From contig OX387202.1 of NCBI GenBank assembly GCA_947561715.1, positions 14,149,001-14,213,000 of the forward strand: a stretch of DNA of 64,000 nt. Direction: 5' to 3'. Below, in pieces: positions 35,901-46,282 of this stretch. Position numbers and translations under genes: made by a program. How positions within the stretch are numbered: the stretch's first letter is position 1; every line of letters begins with the position of its first letter. Under the pieces are notes generated by a model that made no database searches, was not told where the DNA came from, and saw only the letters and a program-made list of their open reading frames with translations. This DNA is from Ascidia mentula (Eukaryota > Chordata > Ascidiacea > Phlebobranchia > Ascidiidae).

Positions 35901-38391
35901 TCTTGTGAAAAACACATTTGCATCAAACAGAGTTGTTTTTTCTCGTACTGATTTGAATCTGTACTTAAGGATGTAACGTACCATCGTGCTCCGCTTGTTG
36001 ATTTGCAAGATAGAAATCGTTGACAGATTGGTTGACTCGTCCCAATAATACACCATCCCACACCCTGTCCGATCATTATAGTCCAAAACGTGTAGGGAAC
36101 AGTTGGGTCCATATTAAAACTAAAAATTTGTTAAATAAAATTTGTCAAGAGACCAGTAATTTTTTTGTTACACGGTAGGCGCTCAGAATCTCAAAAGTAT
36201 TGGACCTGCTTTTCATTAGAACGTAGCAAGGCCTTAAACAGCTATCATTATTTTTTTTGGTGAAATGGCACTTCATCAACAATGAACTTTTCTCTGCCAA
36301 GTGCACAGTAAAAAACATTGACTTACTTCAAACCAGTGAGCCTCTGACCCCTGTCCAGGCTTTGCCAGAGTGGTCCAATTCCACCAACGTCCAAAACCGC
36401 TTTGATTGTTGCAGTCATCATTCCTCCGAACATTATGAAGGTTTGAAGAGTGTCTGTCCAAATCACAGCCTTCATTCCTCCCTGAATCGTAGTAAGTGGT
36501 TAGATTGGTCAATAACATGTTTTTGAAAGTAGTACTTTGCAGGAATAGCTTTGCCCTTACGGCCTGCCGGTAAAACCTGGTACCGCGCGGCCAAGCTGGC
36601 TACTCTTATGTTAAAAAGAACAGTAATGAGCAAAAAACGATTAAAACGTTTGCCATTTGTTCCTACATGACGTATAAACAAAATTTAGCTATACATATAA
36701 AAACTGCGCACAATCATCAACCATTACAGTCATTCTGCAAGGTTTTACAATAAGTTCACACCGAGGGCACAAGGATTCGGTTATCTTTCACCAATTAAAC
36801 AATCCAAAGTTGACTGATCGTAAATTGGCCAGAAGGATCACAGCAAACTCACCAGAGCTGTGTAAACAGTGCAGATCAGGGAAGTCAGCATAATGTTTAC
36901 GTTGAGACTAACGGGTGTCACAGCACTGAGAGCTAGTGCTGGCAAGTAGATTGTCATCCCGAAAAAGAAAACCTTTAAAAATACGGACCTCAAGTAATTG
37001 TAAAGTTTTATGCTGCATTATACAACTCACACCGGCGAAGATAACGATCATTGACTCTAGGATCCTTAGCTTTTGGTTGAACCGCAACTCCAAAAACTGA
37101 AAATGCAACATAAGTAGTTACACCGGTAACCTGTGATTTTTCAATTTTTTTGGAGAGTGCAGTTGATTATCTTTTCATACCATAAGTGGTTACACGGGTA
37201 ACCATCTTGTGTATTTTTCTAAAGAATATAATGTAACGCAGGTACGAAATGGTAGTCAACTGCACTCTCAAAAACATTTGGAAAATACCGGCTTTTAGTG
37301 TTTGTTTTTGTCCACGTATGCAATATACCACAATGCCCGAGCTACGTAAGCATTACACAGTAAATCCCAATATTATACCTCATATATGGACGATAGTTTC
37401 AGCCGTCGTACAAGTGGCACGTAGTACAGGCAAGCGACCAAGTTACCGAAGATTCCAGACACACAATACCACAGAGTAATAGTGCCATAACCGTACGCCT
37501 CCGTTGGAAATCCAATAACAGTTAGTGCGGATATATAAGTCACAGATATGGACAACCCAACGGGAATCTGCAAAGTCCAGCAGTTTAATCAGAAAAAATG
37601 ATGAAAGTCGAGTATTTTTTACATCACAAAAAAAAATTAAGTTGTACTAAAATGCTCACAGCTAAACCTTTATTAACAGTAGATGAACCTTGTTCTTGTG
37701 TATATCTACAAGAATACGTACGGGTTTTTACACGAATGGTGCTCACGTTTCCGGTTAGTTGGAAGTAACATACGCTTTTTAGTACTGATACTTGTACAAT
37801 ATTTGATTAATGGCACTTATTGTTACGGTAGTTGTTTTGTACATGTTGTACTTACAGCCGACATGGACCGTTCACCGAAATAATAATTTTCCGTTGTCTT
37901 CTTGCCGCGGTCTTTGATCGCATAATAAATACCCACAAACAACGACAGGCACAGCAATCCTGTTAATAACATGAAACATTATTCGTCATTCCTCATTAAT
38001 TACAAAGGACAGGAAAATATATGGATTTTAGTGTATACAATACGTTATAATAAGTGTTAGAATTCAGTTGCATTTCATTTATGGACAAAATTGGTTAGAG
38101 TACACAATTCTGAATGTGGTTGAGTGACCCTTGTCCAACAAGACGTGTGTTAATGGCGCAGAGCGACTGTTGCTTTATCAATTTAATATCACAGAAAACA
38201 CGTGATAGTAATATTCTTAAACATAATCAAAATTTGTGACTTTTGGCAAATATTTCAACCAATAATATTTCGTCAAAAAAACGTGCTATGATGAAATATA
38301 TTTACTCTTCTGTCACGTGATAAGACTTACCTAGAAACACGATCAAATCGACAACCCCAAAACCTTTGCTATCAAATGAGTTTTCGCTCAT
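32973..38391 (-). CDS. SLC5-family sodium-coupled monocarboxylate-type transporter
   Basis: Thirteen exons join to 1863 nt (620 residues): 38391-38331, 37959-37856, 37567-37379, 37096-37031, 36972-36853, 36481-36327, 36119-35982, 35208-34990, 34473-34361, 34296-34139, 33818-33586, 33388-33285, 33175-32973. All borders are GT/AG and all phases match. The sequence follows SLC5A8/SLC5A12 (SMCT) along its length: 'SVTYISALTVIGFPTEAYGYG', 'YELRFNQKLR'-type segment, 'GGMKAVIWTDTLQTFIMFGG', 'FWTIMIGQGVGW', 'ISCKS'-like 'LSCKSTSGARW', 'CDPLESGQITKPDQLIPYL', 'GMAGLFVSAAFSATLSTVSS' and 'IAGPRLGVFTLGMFLPW'. The family is a 13-helix LeuT-fold plasma-membrane symporter that couples Na+ entry to uptake of lactate, short-chain fatty acids or related anions. 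The length equals human SMCTs (about 610-620). The acidic C-terminus 'DNKLSLDD' lacks an obvious PDZ ligand. Exact substrate not inferable. Confidence 0.9.
35373..35470 (+). repeat. 35-bp tandem repeat, about 2.8 copies
   Basis: Units start GGTT at 35373, 35408 and 35443 and carry ACAATAAYGGGAYACCCAGT. Located in the intron between exons 35982 and 35208 of the SLC5 gene. Confidence 0.75.
37145..37276. repeat. Hairpin MITE in an SLC5 intron
   Basis: Inverted arms of about 33 bp around GAGAGTGCAGTTGA (left) and its complement TCAACTGCACTCTC (right). It sits beside a repeated CATAAGT-GTTACAC-GGTAACC sequence (about 37109 and 37182). Noncoding. Confidence 0.55.
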
Positions 38392-38856
38392 TGTGTTTTG
38401 CTCAAGCTTTACTGCACAATTAATTAGACATAACTTGCGTCCTAATAAAACTTAATTTCATAAAAATATAGAAACTCAGTGTATCACGCAGAGAGCAAAT
38501 TTATCCGGTATCAAATAAATGCAAAACCACTCCTGCCTACGTATCGTCATGTTTTAACACAATAAATCTTGCTACCATTATTACTACAATTTAAACCCAG
38601 CTATTTTTCTGAAACCGTTTTTAGTCACCGTCACATCCTACAGCACGATTAGTGACCACTGTCGTTGCAACGGCCATTTTTATGGAAAACTGGGACGCAT
38701 GCGCAACGTGGAATCAGTGACGTTCCAGGGGCTTGTTAATTATTTACTCGCGGTGGTCCATTTCGCGCTTTAGATCTTGTCTGACATGTTTGTGCAGTAA
38801 ATGTGACAAGCGCACAACAAGATTTAAGGCGTTAGCGATTCCTGTGAAGTCGCTGT

Positions 38857-38979
38857 CGCGTTTCAGAAGGTTTGGAAATTTATTGATGCATGACCAAATG
38901 AAAATTATTACATAAGACTCTTACGTAATAATTTTCATTTGGCCATGCATCAATAAAATTCAAAACCTTCTGAAACGCG
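38857..38979. repeat. Hairpin element with arms of about 55 bp
   Basis: Left arm CGCGTTTCAGAAGGTTT... and right arm ...AACCTTCTGAAACGCG are near-perfect complements separated by only a few bases around 38917, giving a cruciform-capable sequence or foldback MITE. Confidence 0.7.
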
Positions 38980-39622
38980 TCAATGAGAGTATTAAGAAAT
39001 GAATCCTATAACAAACGCCTGGTACAATGTTTGCAAAATTACATATCGGGCAACCAATTCACTAACATAAAGGGAGAAAGGTAAATTCAAAATATATCCA
39101 AGATAGTTTGGGCGATAAACCACTAAAGTCCAATGCCTATTCGCTCACCATATCTATAGGTTTAAATCCGTACACAGGCGCGTCGGTAAAACAACACCTT
39201 TGCATTTCCCCAAGACAAGTTCTAAACGCTTTCGTACTTTATGTCACGTATGTTTGCATTCCGATGTCCAATTCGATGAGATTTGGGCAATTTTCGAGTC
39301 GAAGGCGTCAATTGCGGCGAAATAAATTGGGCGATTTTTCTGTTATCTCGCTCACATGGGACGCGTGCTCGTGCTAAAATGCACGTGCGCGGTTTGGTGT
39401 TGTTACCACATTCGTATCTGTGACTGAAATTTGTTCAGCAATGCAGTAATTCTGCCTAACGTTGAAGGGTGAGATGTTAACATTCTAAACGCGATTTTCG
39501 GCAGCGTCGCCATACCCAATATGGTTGTGGTATATTTTCACCTCAACAAAAACTTTAACCGTGGTTTGTACTTGGGCGGGAAGTTCCCTTGTGCGTAAAA
39601 TTTGTATAATGGTGTTTTACAA

Positions 39623-39630
39623 CTATTTTT
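39623..39630 (+). repeat. Target-site duplication, left
   Basis: CTATTTTT immediately before the left inverted repeat; identical to the bases after the right end. Confidence 0.8.
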
Positions 39631-39959
39631 GGGTCTAGTGTACTATTGTACGTACCTATCTTCTAAAAATCGGGGAACCCCCAAATTACGTCACAATGAA
39701 GGTGGGGTCAAGTTATGACGTCACACCAAAAATTACGTCACTGTGACGTCACTAACCGAAGATATGCAACGACGAAGTTTCTCGCCCACACACACATACG
39801 CGGTTCTCCTGCAGGCACATGAAGGTCGGCAAAAGGCACAACAGCAACGAAGAAATACATTTTTACGCTTCATTGATTATATAATGAAACAAACCTGTGA
39901 GAAACTTGAAATTGGGTACGATCAACCACAAGGGTGCGTAAACCAACATATGAAAAAAT

Positions 39960-41460
39960 GAAAGTCGTGGTTAAGGCGCTTTAGCGCCGTTGGCGGTAAA
40001 CAAGTCCCAAAGTATACATCCATACGTACCAATAAAGGAGACGTCACACAAACTTTAAATTTGGTACAGACAACCACAAGGGTGACTACACCAACATACT
40101 AAAAAGTTAACTCGATACCACTTTAATGACCCTTTGTTTATTGACGACAAATATTTGTTTATGACGTAACAATTACATTTAAAGTCGATTTTAATCCGTT
40201 CTCGAATATTATAAACAAGAGTCCCTCCTTGACAATCGAGCCCATTCCCAACACAATCCAACAAGTATTTCTCTCAAAAATCATCTAAACGTCAACCGAA
40301 GTCGACGAGCATTAGCGCCGTTGGCGGTAATAAGGTTCCATAGTGTACAATTGTACGTAACCATGAAGGAGACATCGTACAAACTTGAAATTTGGCATAA
40401 ACAACCACAAGGGATCCTACACCAACATACTAAAAAATTAATCCGATACCACTTTATTAACCCTCTCTAAATCAACAATAAACTATTATTTGTGACGTAA
40501 CAATTACATTTTAGGTCTATTTTATTCGGTTGTTGTTTATTATTAATAAGAGCCCCTTCTTGACAATCGAGCCCATTCTAAAGAAAAACCAACCAGTATT
40601 TTTCTCAAAAATCATCTAAACGTCAACCGAAGTCGACGCGCATTAGCGCCGTTGGCGGTATTAAGATCCCATAGTGTACAATTGTACGTAACCATGAAGG
40701 AGACATCGTACAAACTTGAAATTTGGTACAAACAACCACAAGGGTGTCTATACTAACATACTAAAAAATTAACCCGACACCGTTTTATTAACCTTCTCTA
40801 AATCAAAAATAAACTTTCATTTGTGACGTAACAATTACATTTTAGGTCTATTTTATTCGGTTGTTGTATATTATAAATAAGAGCCCCTTCTTGACAACCG
40901 AGCCTATTCTAAAGAAAAACCAACCAGTATTTTTCTCAAAAATCATCTAAACGTCAACCGAAGTCGACGCGCTTTGGCGCCGTTGGCGGCAAAAAGATCC
41001 CATAGTGTACAATTGTACGTAACCATGAAGGAGACATCGTACAAACTTGAAATTTGGTACAGACAACCACAAGGGTGTCCACACCAATATAGTAAAATCT
41101 TCACCCGATACCACTTTATTAACCCTCTCTTAATCGACGACAAACTAGTGTTTTTGACGTAACAATTACATTTTAAATCGATTTTAATCCGTCCTTAAAT
41201 TTTATCAAGAAGAGCCCCTCCTTCACAATCGAGAGTACTTTTAATAAAATCCAACGAGTATATCTTTCAAAAATCATTAAAACGTCAACCGACGTTAACA
41301 CGATTTAGCGACGTTGGCGGTAATAAGGTTCCCATAGTGTGGAATTGTACGTAACCATAAGGGAACAACCACAAGGGTGTCTACACCAACATAGTAAAAT
41401 CTTAACCCGATACCACTTTATTAACCCTCTCTTAATGGACGACAAACTTTTGTTTGTGAT
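39960..41460. repeat. About 330-bp subterminal tandem repeats in the left arm, five units
   Basis: Landmark GCGCCGTTGGCGGTAATAAG (or variants) recurs near 39977, 40305, 40635, 40965 and 41295. Each unit also contains GTACAATTGTACGTAACCAT and a block reading as 'CAACCACAAGGGTG'. Confidence 0.85.
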
Positions 41461-41469
41461 GTAACAATT

Positions 41470-41899
41470 GCATGTACTCCTCTTCTGGCATAAAATAACG
41501 TACTGTATTTCTTCGGCGTTTCGTCTGCCATGCGGCGAGACTTCATCAGGTATAATGCAAAAAGTGAACTGCACTAAAACACGCAGGGACACAAAAGAAA
41601 AAAGGACACGTTGACACCGCTTGTCAAATCACGTGCTAGAGGCAAAAACGCCAAACATTGCATGAGACACAACAGTTACAACAAATTATTATAAACTGTC
41701 GGAAAGAAAGCACATTGTTCTTTGTCGTTGACGCACCCACTATTTTTGTGGATGTGAAGCAACTCAAGAAACAGCCGCTTGGAGTGGTCCAACTCCTTCT
41801 CCAGAACTTGGGCTTTATCGAAGACAACTTCGTGTCGCAATGTCACCGCACGCTTGGACAACGCAGTCTTGCTGGCATCTTTCGATGCGACATCAACAA
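41470..41899 (-). mobile_element. Penelope-like element fragment within the left Merlin arm
   Basis: Broken 3' fragment encoding on the minus strand the tail of the GIY-YIG region ('KAQVLEKELDHSKRLFLE', 'HIHKNSGCVNDKEQ') and the family's 3' hairpin near 41520-41545. A mirror copy sits in the right arm. Confidence 0.7.
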
Positions 41900-42042
41900 T
41901 TACAGTTTACAACTGTTTTGATCGACTCTTAATTATTATCAAGAAGAACTCCTCTTTGACAATCGAACCTATTTCCGCACTGTAATATTTTCATGTTATT
42001 TGAGATTTTCCAACTGCACCCTTGAGGTAATCTCCATGCAGT

Positions 42043-42440
42043 CGTTAGGGTTTTTTGCAGCAGGCCCCTTCGCCATTAGCCATATTTTACCTGCACGAGA
42101 GTTAGGTTTTTTGCAGCAGGACCCTTCGCCATTAGCCATATTTTACCTGCACGAGAGTTAGGTTTTTTGCAGCAGGCCCCTTCGCAATTAGCCATATTTT
42201 ACCTGCACGAGAGTTAGGTTTTTTGCAGCAGGACCCTTCGCCATTAGCCATATTTTACCTGCACGAGAGTTAGGTTTTTTGCAGCAGGACCCTTCGCCAT
42301 TAGCCATATTTTACCTGCACGAGAGTTAGGTTTTTTGCAGCAGGCCCCTTCGCAATTAGCCATATTTTACCTGCACGAGAGTTAGGTTTTTTGCAGCAGG
42401 CCCCTTCGCAATTAGCCCTATTCTACCTGCGCACATGCGT
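42043..42440. repeat. 56-bp satellite in the left Merlin arm, seven copies
   Basis: Unit GTTAGGTTTTTTGCAGCAGG-(A/C)CCCTTCGC(C/A)ATTAGCCATATT-TTACCTGCACGAGA. Two unit variants alternate. Confidence 0.85.
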
Positions 42441-42523
42441 CTTCCGCAACGGGAACGCCAGACTATTTGAAAAACTACATTCGTATAAACTGTAAAAATG
42501 TACCACATTAATCACACTTACAT

Positions 42524-42751
42524 TTACACTTGATATTTTGGATTAGTGCTGATGGCCAGCACCAAATCATGGAAATAGTGCGACTTCGGTCGCCTCTGAC
42601 GCCACATGAATTCGTCCAGGTACGTCGGAATATAGTCCCGATGGACACCATTTTTCAAATATTGAAACACAGAGTTACCATCGTAGCGCATTTTGCGCGC
42701 GGAAGGCGCGTTGGTCGTGCCCTCTGCAAAAAGTTGATGCACGGCTGTCAT
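42524..42751 (-). pseudogene. Merlin transposase 3' remnant, left arm
   Basis: The last 41 or so codons match the right-arm remnant ('NGVHRDYIPTYLDEFMWRQR', 'SHYFHDLVLAIS'). The sequence upstream differs: the stretch with the catalytic glutamate is missing and replaced by unrelated codons, so an internal deletion or rearrangement has removed it. Confidence 0.7.
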
Positions 42752-42985
42752 TTGCTGTATCTGCCTTCAAATGACTTGAAATTTTCAACAAGTTAACTAC
42801 AATGCAGACGGAGATGACCTGTCAAAACAGTTTTTGTTTAAGTCTTGTCGTTTTTCAGATATTAAAACACACATTTAACTTGTTGAAAATTTCAAGTCAT
42901 TTGAAGGCAAGTACAGCAAATGACAGTCGTGCATCAGTTTTTTTAAACGTGTGTTTTTGCATTTGTAGACATCGGATATATTCAC

Positions 42986-43217
42986 AGAACAGTGAATCAC
43001 TCTGTGCAGTATGTTACGTCACAAGGCGTCCACACTAACACCATAGAAAGCCTGTGGTCGGCGGCTAAACGCCAGTTACGCCAAAAAAAATGGTGTCCAT
43101 CGGGACTATATTCCGACGTACCTGGACGAATTCATGTGGCGTCAGAGGCGACCGAAGTCGCACTATTTCCATGATTTGGTGCTGGCCATCAGCACTAATC
43201 CAAAATATCAAGTGTAA
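42986..43217 (+). pseudogene. Merlin/IS1595-type transposase C-terminal remnant, right arm
   Basis: Encodes 'VNHSVQYVTSQGVHTNTIES' and 'LWSAAKRQLRQK', the hallmark HTxxIExxW region of ISXO2/IS1595 (Merlin) DDE transposases including the third catalytic acid. After a +1 or -1 frame change at an A8 run (43083-43090) it continues 'NGVHRDYIPTYLDEFMWRQR' to the stop at 43215. The N-terminal two thirds of the transposase are absent. Confidence 0.75.
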
Positions 43218-43314
43218 ATGTAAGTGTGATTAATGTGGTACATTTTTACAGTTTATACGAATGTAGTTTTTCAGATAGACTGGCGTTCCCGTTGCGGAAG
43301 ACGCATGTGCGCAG

Positions 43315-43535
43315 GTAGAATAGGGCTAATTGCGAAGGGGCCTGTTGCAAAAAACCTAACTCTCGTGCAGGTAAAATATGGCTAATTGCGAAGGGGCCTG
43401 CTGCAAAAAACCTAACTCTCGTGCAGGTAAAATATGGCTAATGGCGAAGGGTCCTGCTGCAAAAAACCTAACTCTCGTGCAGGTAAAATATGGCTAATGG
43501 CGAAGGGTCCTGCTGCAAAAAACCCTAACGACTGC
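43315..43535. repeat. 56-bp satellite in the right Merlin arm, four copies
   Basis: Complement of the left-arm satellite with four rather than seven copies, so the arms have changed length independently. Confidence 0.85.
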
Positions 43536-43678
43536 ATGGAGATTACCTCAAGGGTGCAGTTGGAAAATCTCAAATAACATGAAAATATTACAGTGCGGAA
43601 ATAGGTTCGATTGTCAAAGAGGAGTTCTTCTTGATAATAATTAAGAGTCGATCAAAACAGTTGTAAACTGTAATTGTT

Positions 43679-44105
43679 GATGTCGCATCGAAAGATGCCA
43701 GCAAGACTGCGTTGTCCAAGCGTGCGGTGACATTGCGACACGAAGTTGTCTTCGATAAAGCCCAAGTTCTGGAGAAGGAGTTGGACCACTCCAAGCGGCT
43801 GTTTCTTGAGTTGCTTCACATCCACAAAAATAGTGGGTGCGTCAACGACAAAGAACAATGTGCTTTCTTTCCGACAGTTTATAATAATTTGTTGTAACTG
43901 TTGTGTCTCCTGCAATGTTTGGCGTTTTTGCCTCTAGCACGTGATTTGACAAGCGGTGTCAACGTGTCCTTTTTTCTTTTGTGTCCCTGCGTGTTTTAGT
44001 GCAGTTCACTTTTTGCATTATACCTGATGAAGTCTCGCCGCATGGCAGACGAAACGCCGAAGAAATACAGTACGTTATTTTATGCCAGAAGAGGAGTACA
44101 TGCAA
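43679..44105 (+). mobile_element. Penelope-like element fragment within the right Merlin arm
   Basis: Mirror copy of the left-arm fragment, almost identical in protein sequence and hairpin. Its presence in both arms shows it was captured before, or copied along with, formation of the palindrome. Confidence 0.7.
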
Positions 44106-44149
44106 TTGTTACATCACAAACAAAAGTTTGTCGTCCATTAAGAGAGGGT

Positions 44150-45960
44150 TAATAAAGTGGTATCGGGTTAAGATTTAACTATGTTGGTGTAGACACCCTT
44201 GTGGTTGTTCCCTTATGGTTACGTACAATTCCACACTATGGGAACCTTATTACCGCCAACGTCGCTAAATCGTGTTAACGTCGGTTGACGTTTTAATGAT
44301 TTTTGAAAGATATACTCGTTGAATTTTATTAAAAGTACTCTCGATTGTGAAGGAGGGGCTCTTCTTGATAAAATTTAAGGACGGATTAAAATCGATTTAA
44401 AATGTAATTGTTACGTCAAAAACACTAGTTTGTCGTCGATTAAGAGAGGGTTAATAAAGTGGTATCGGGTTAATTTTTTAGTATGTTAGTATAGACACCC
44501 TTGTGGTTGTTTGTACCAAATTTCAAGTTTGTACGATGTCACCTTCATGGTTACGTACAATTGTACACTATGGGATCTTAATACCGCCAACGGCGCTAAT
44601 GCGCGTCGACTTCGGTTGACGTTTAGATGATTTTTGAGAGAAATACTTGTTGGTTTTTGTTGAGAATGGGCTTCCTTGTCAAGGAGGGGCTCGTTTTCAA
44701 AATATTTGACAATCGATTAAAATAGACTTAAAATGTAATTGTTACGTCATAAACAATAGTTTGTCGTCGATTAAGAGAGGGTTAATTAGGTGGTATCCGG
44801 TTTATTTTTTAGTATGTTGGTGTAGACTCCCTTGTGGTTGTCTGTGGCAAAATTTCAAGTTTGTGCAATGTCTCCTTCATGGGTACGTAGAATTGTACAC
44901 TATGGAACCTTATTACCGTAAACGTCGCTGAAGCGTGTTAACGTCGGTTGACGATTTAATGATTTTTGAAACAAATACTTGTTGGTTTTTGTTGAGAATG
45001 GGCTCGATTGTCAAGAAGGGGCTCTTCTTTTACATATTCGACAACCGATTAAAATAGACCTAAAATATGTTTGTTACGTCATAAACACTAGTTTGTCGTC
45101 GATTAAGAGAGGGTTAATAAAGTGGTATCGGGTTAAGATTTTACTATATTGGTGTAGACACCCTTGTGGTTGTCTGTACCAAATTTCAAGTTTGTACGAT
45201 GTCTCCTTCATGGTTACGTACAATTGTACACTATGGAACCTTATTACCGCCAACGGCGCCAAAGCGCGTCGACTTCGGTTGACGTTTTGATGATTTCTGA
45301 AGGAAATACTGGTTGGATTTCGTTGAAAATGAGCTCGATTGTCAAGGAGGAGCTCTTCTTTATAATATACAACAACCGAATAAAATAGACCTAAAATGTA
45401 ATTGTTACGCCACAAATAAAAGTTTATCGTTCATTTAGAGAAGGTTAATAAAGTGGTATCGGGTTAATTTTTTAGTATGTTGGTGTGGAAACCCTTCTGG
45501 TTGTTTGTGCTTAATTTCAAGTTTATACAACGTCTTTTTCATTGTTACGTACAATTGTACACTATGGAACCTTATTACCGCCAACGTCGCTAAAGCGTGT
45601 TAACGTCGGTTAAAGTTTTGATGATTTTTGAGAGAAATACTTGTTGGATTGTGTTGAGAATGGGCTCGATTGTCAAGGAGGGACTCTTGTTTATAATATT
45701 CGAGAACGGATTAAAATCGACTTTAAATGTAATTGTTACGTCATAAACAAATATTTGTCGTCAATAAACAAAGGGTCAATAAAGTGGTATCGAGTTAACT
45801 TTTTAGTATGTTGGTGTAGTCACCCTTGTGGTTGTCTGTGCCAAATTTAAAGTTTGTGTGACGTCTCCTTTATTGGTACGTATGGATGTATACTTTGGGA
45901 CTTGTTTACCGCCAACGGCGCTAAAGCGCCTTAACCACGACTTTCATTTTTTCATATGTT
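44150..45960. repeat. About 330-bp subterminal tandem repeats in the right arm, six units
   Basis: Complement of the left-arm units; landmark TACCGCCAACGGCGC (or variants) near 44260, 44580, 44910, 45245, 45575 and 45905. One unit more than the left arm. Confidence 0.85.
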
Positions 45961-46274
45961 GGTTTACGCACCCTTGTGGTTGATCGTACCCAATTTCAAG
46001 TTTCTCACAGGTTTGTTTCATTATATAATCAATGAAGCGTAAAAATGTATTTCTTCGTTGCTGTTGTGCCTTTTGCCGACCTTCATGTGCCTGCAGGAGA
46101 ACCGCGTATGTGTGTGTGGGCGAGAAACTTCGTCGTTGCATATCTTCGGTTAGTGACGTCACAGTGACGTAATTTTTGGTGTGACGTCATAACTTGACCC
46201 CACCTTCATTGTGACGTAATTTGGGGGTTCCCCGATTTTTAGAAGATAGGTACGTACAATAGTACACTAGACCC

Positions 46275-46282
46275 CTATTTTT
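46275..46282 (+). repeat. Target-site duplication, right
   Basis: CTATTTTT immediately after the right inverted repeat. Confidence 0.8.

Larger units (their letters stand above)
38392..39630. other. Intergenic: upstream of the SLC5 gene, left of the Merlin element
   Basis: An acceptor-like AG lies about 20 bp upstream of the SLC5 ATG. One hairpin element (38857-38979) is present. Otherwise no gene recognised. Confidence 0.5.
39631..46274. mobile_element. Merlin-type (IS1595-like) DNA transposon with giant terminal inverted repeats
   Basis: The element begins GGGTCTAGTGTACTATTGTA (39631) and ends with its exact complement (46274). The flanks carry the 8-bp duplication CTATTTTT at 39623-39630 and 46275-46282, as expected for Merlin elements (8-9 bp). 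The two arms (about 39631-42795 and 42880-46274) are mirror images around a spacer of about 85 bp. Both arms contain the 3' end of a transposase gene of the ISXO2/IS1595 DDE type. The arms also hold about 330-bp and 56-bp tandem arrays and Penelope-like fragments. No complete transposase is present, so it is non-autonomous, but the clean ends and intact target duplication indicate one insertion of the whole structure. Confidence 0.85.

Noticed and set aside
44023-44065. Hammerhead-like CTGATGAAGTC...GACGAAAC in Penelope-like tails (also near 41530, 22600 and 25700)
   Set aside because: An extra A lies between CUGAUGA and stem II and I could not find matching stems I and III, so it is not a canonical hammerhead; it is better described as the family's 3' hairpin.
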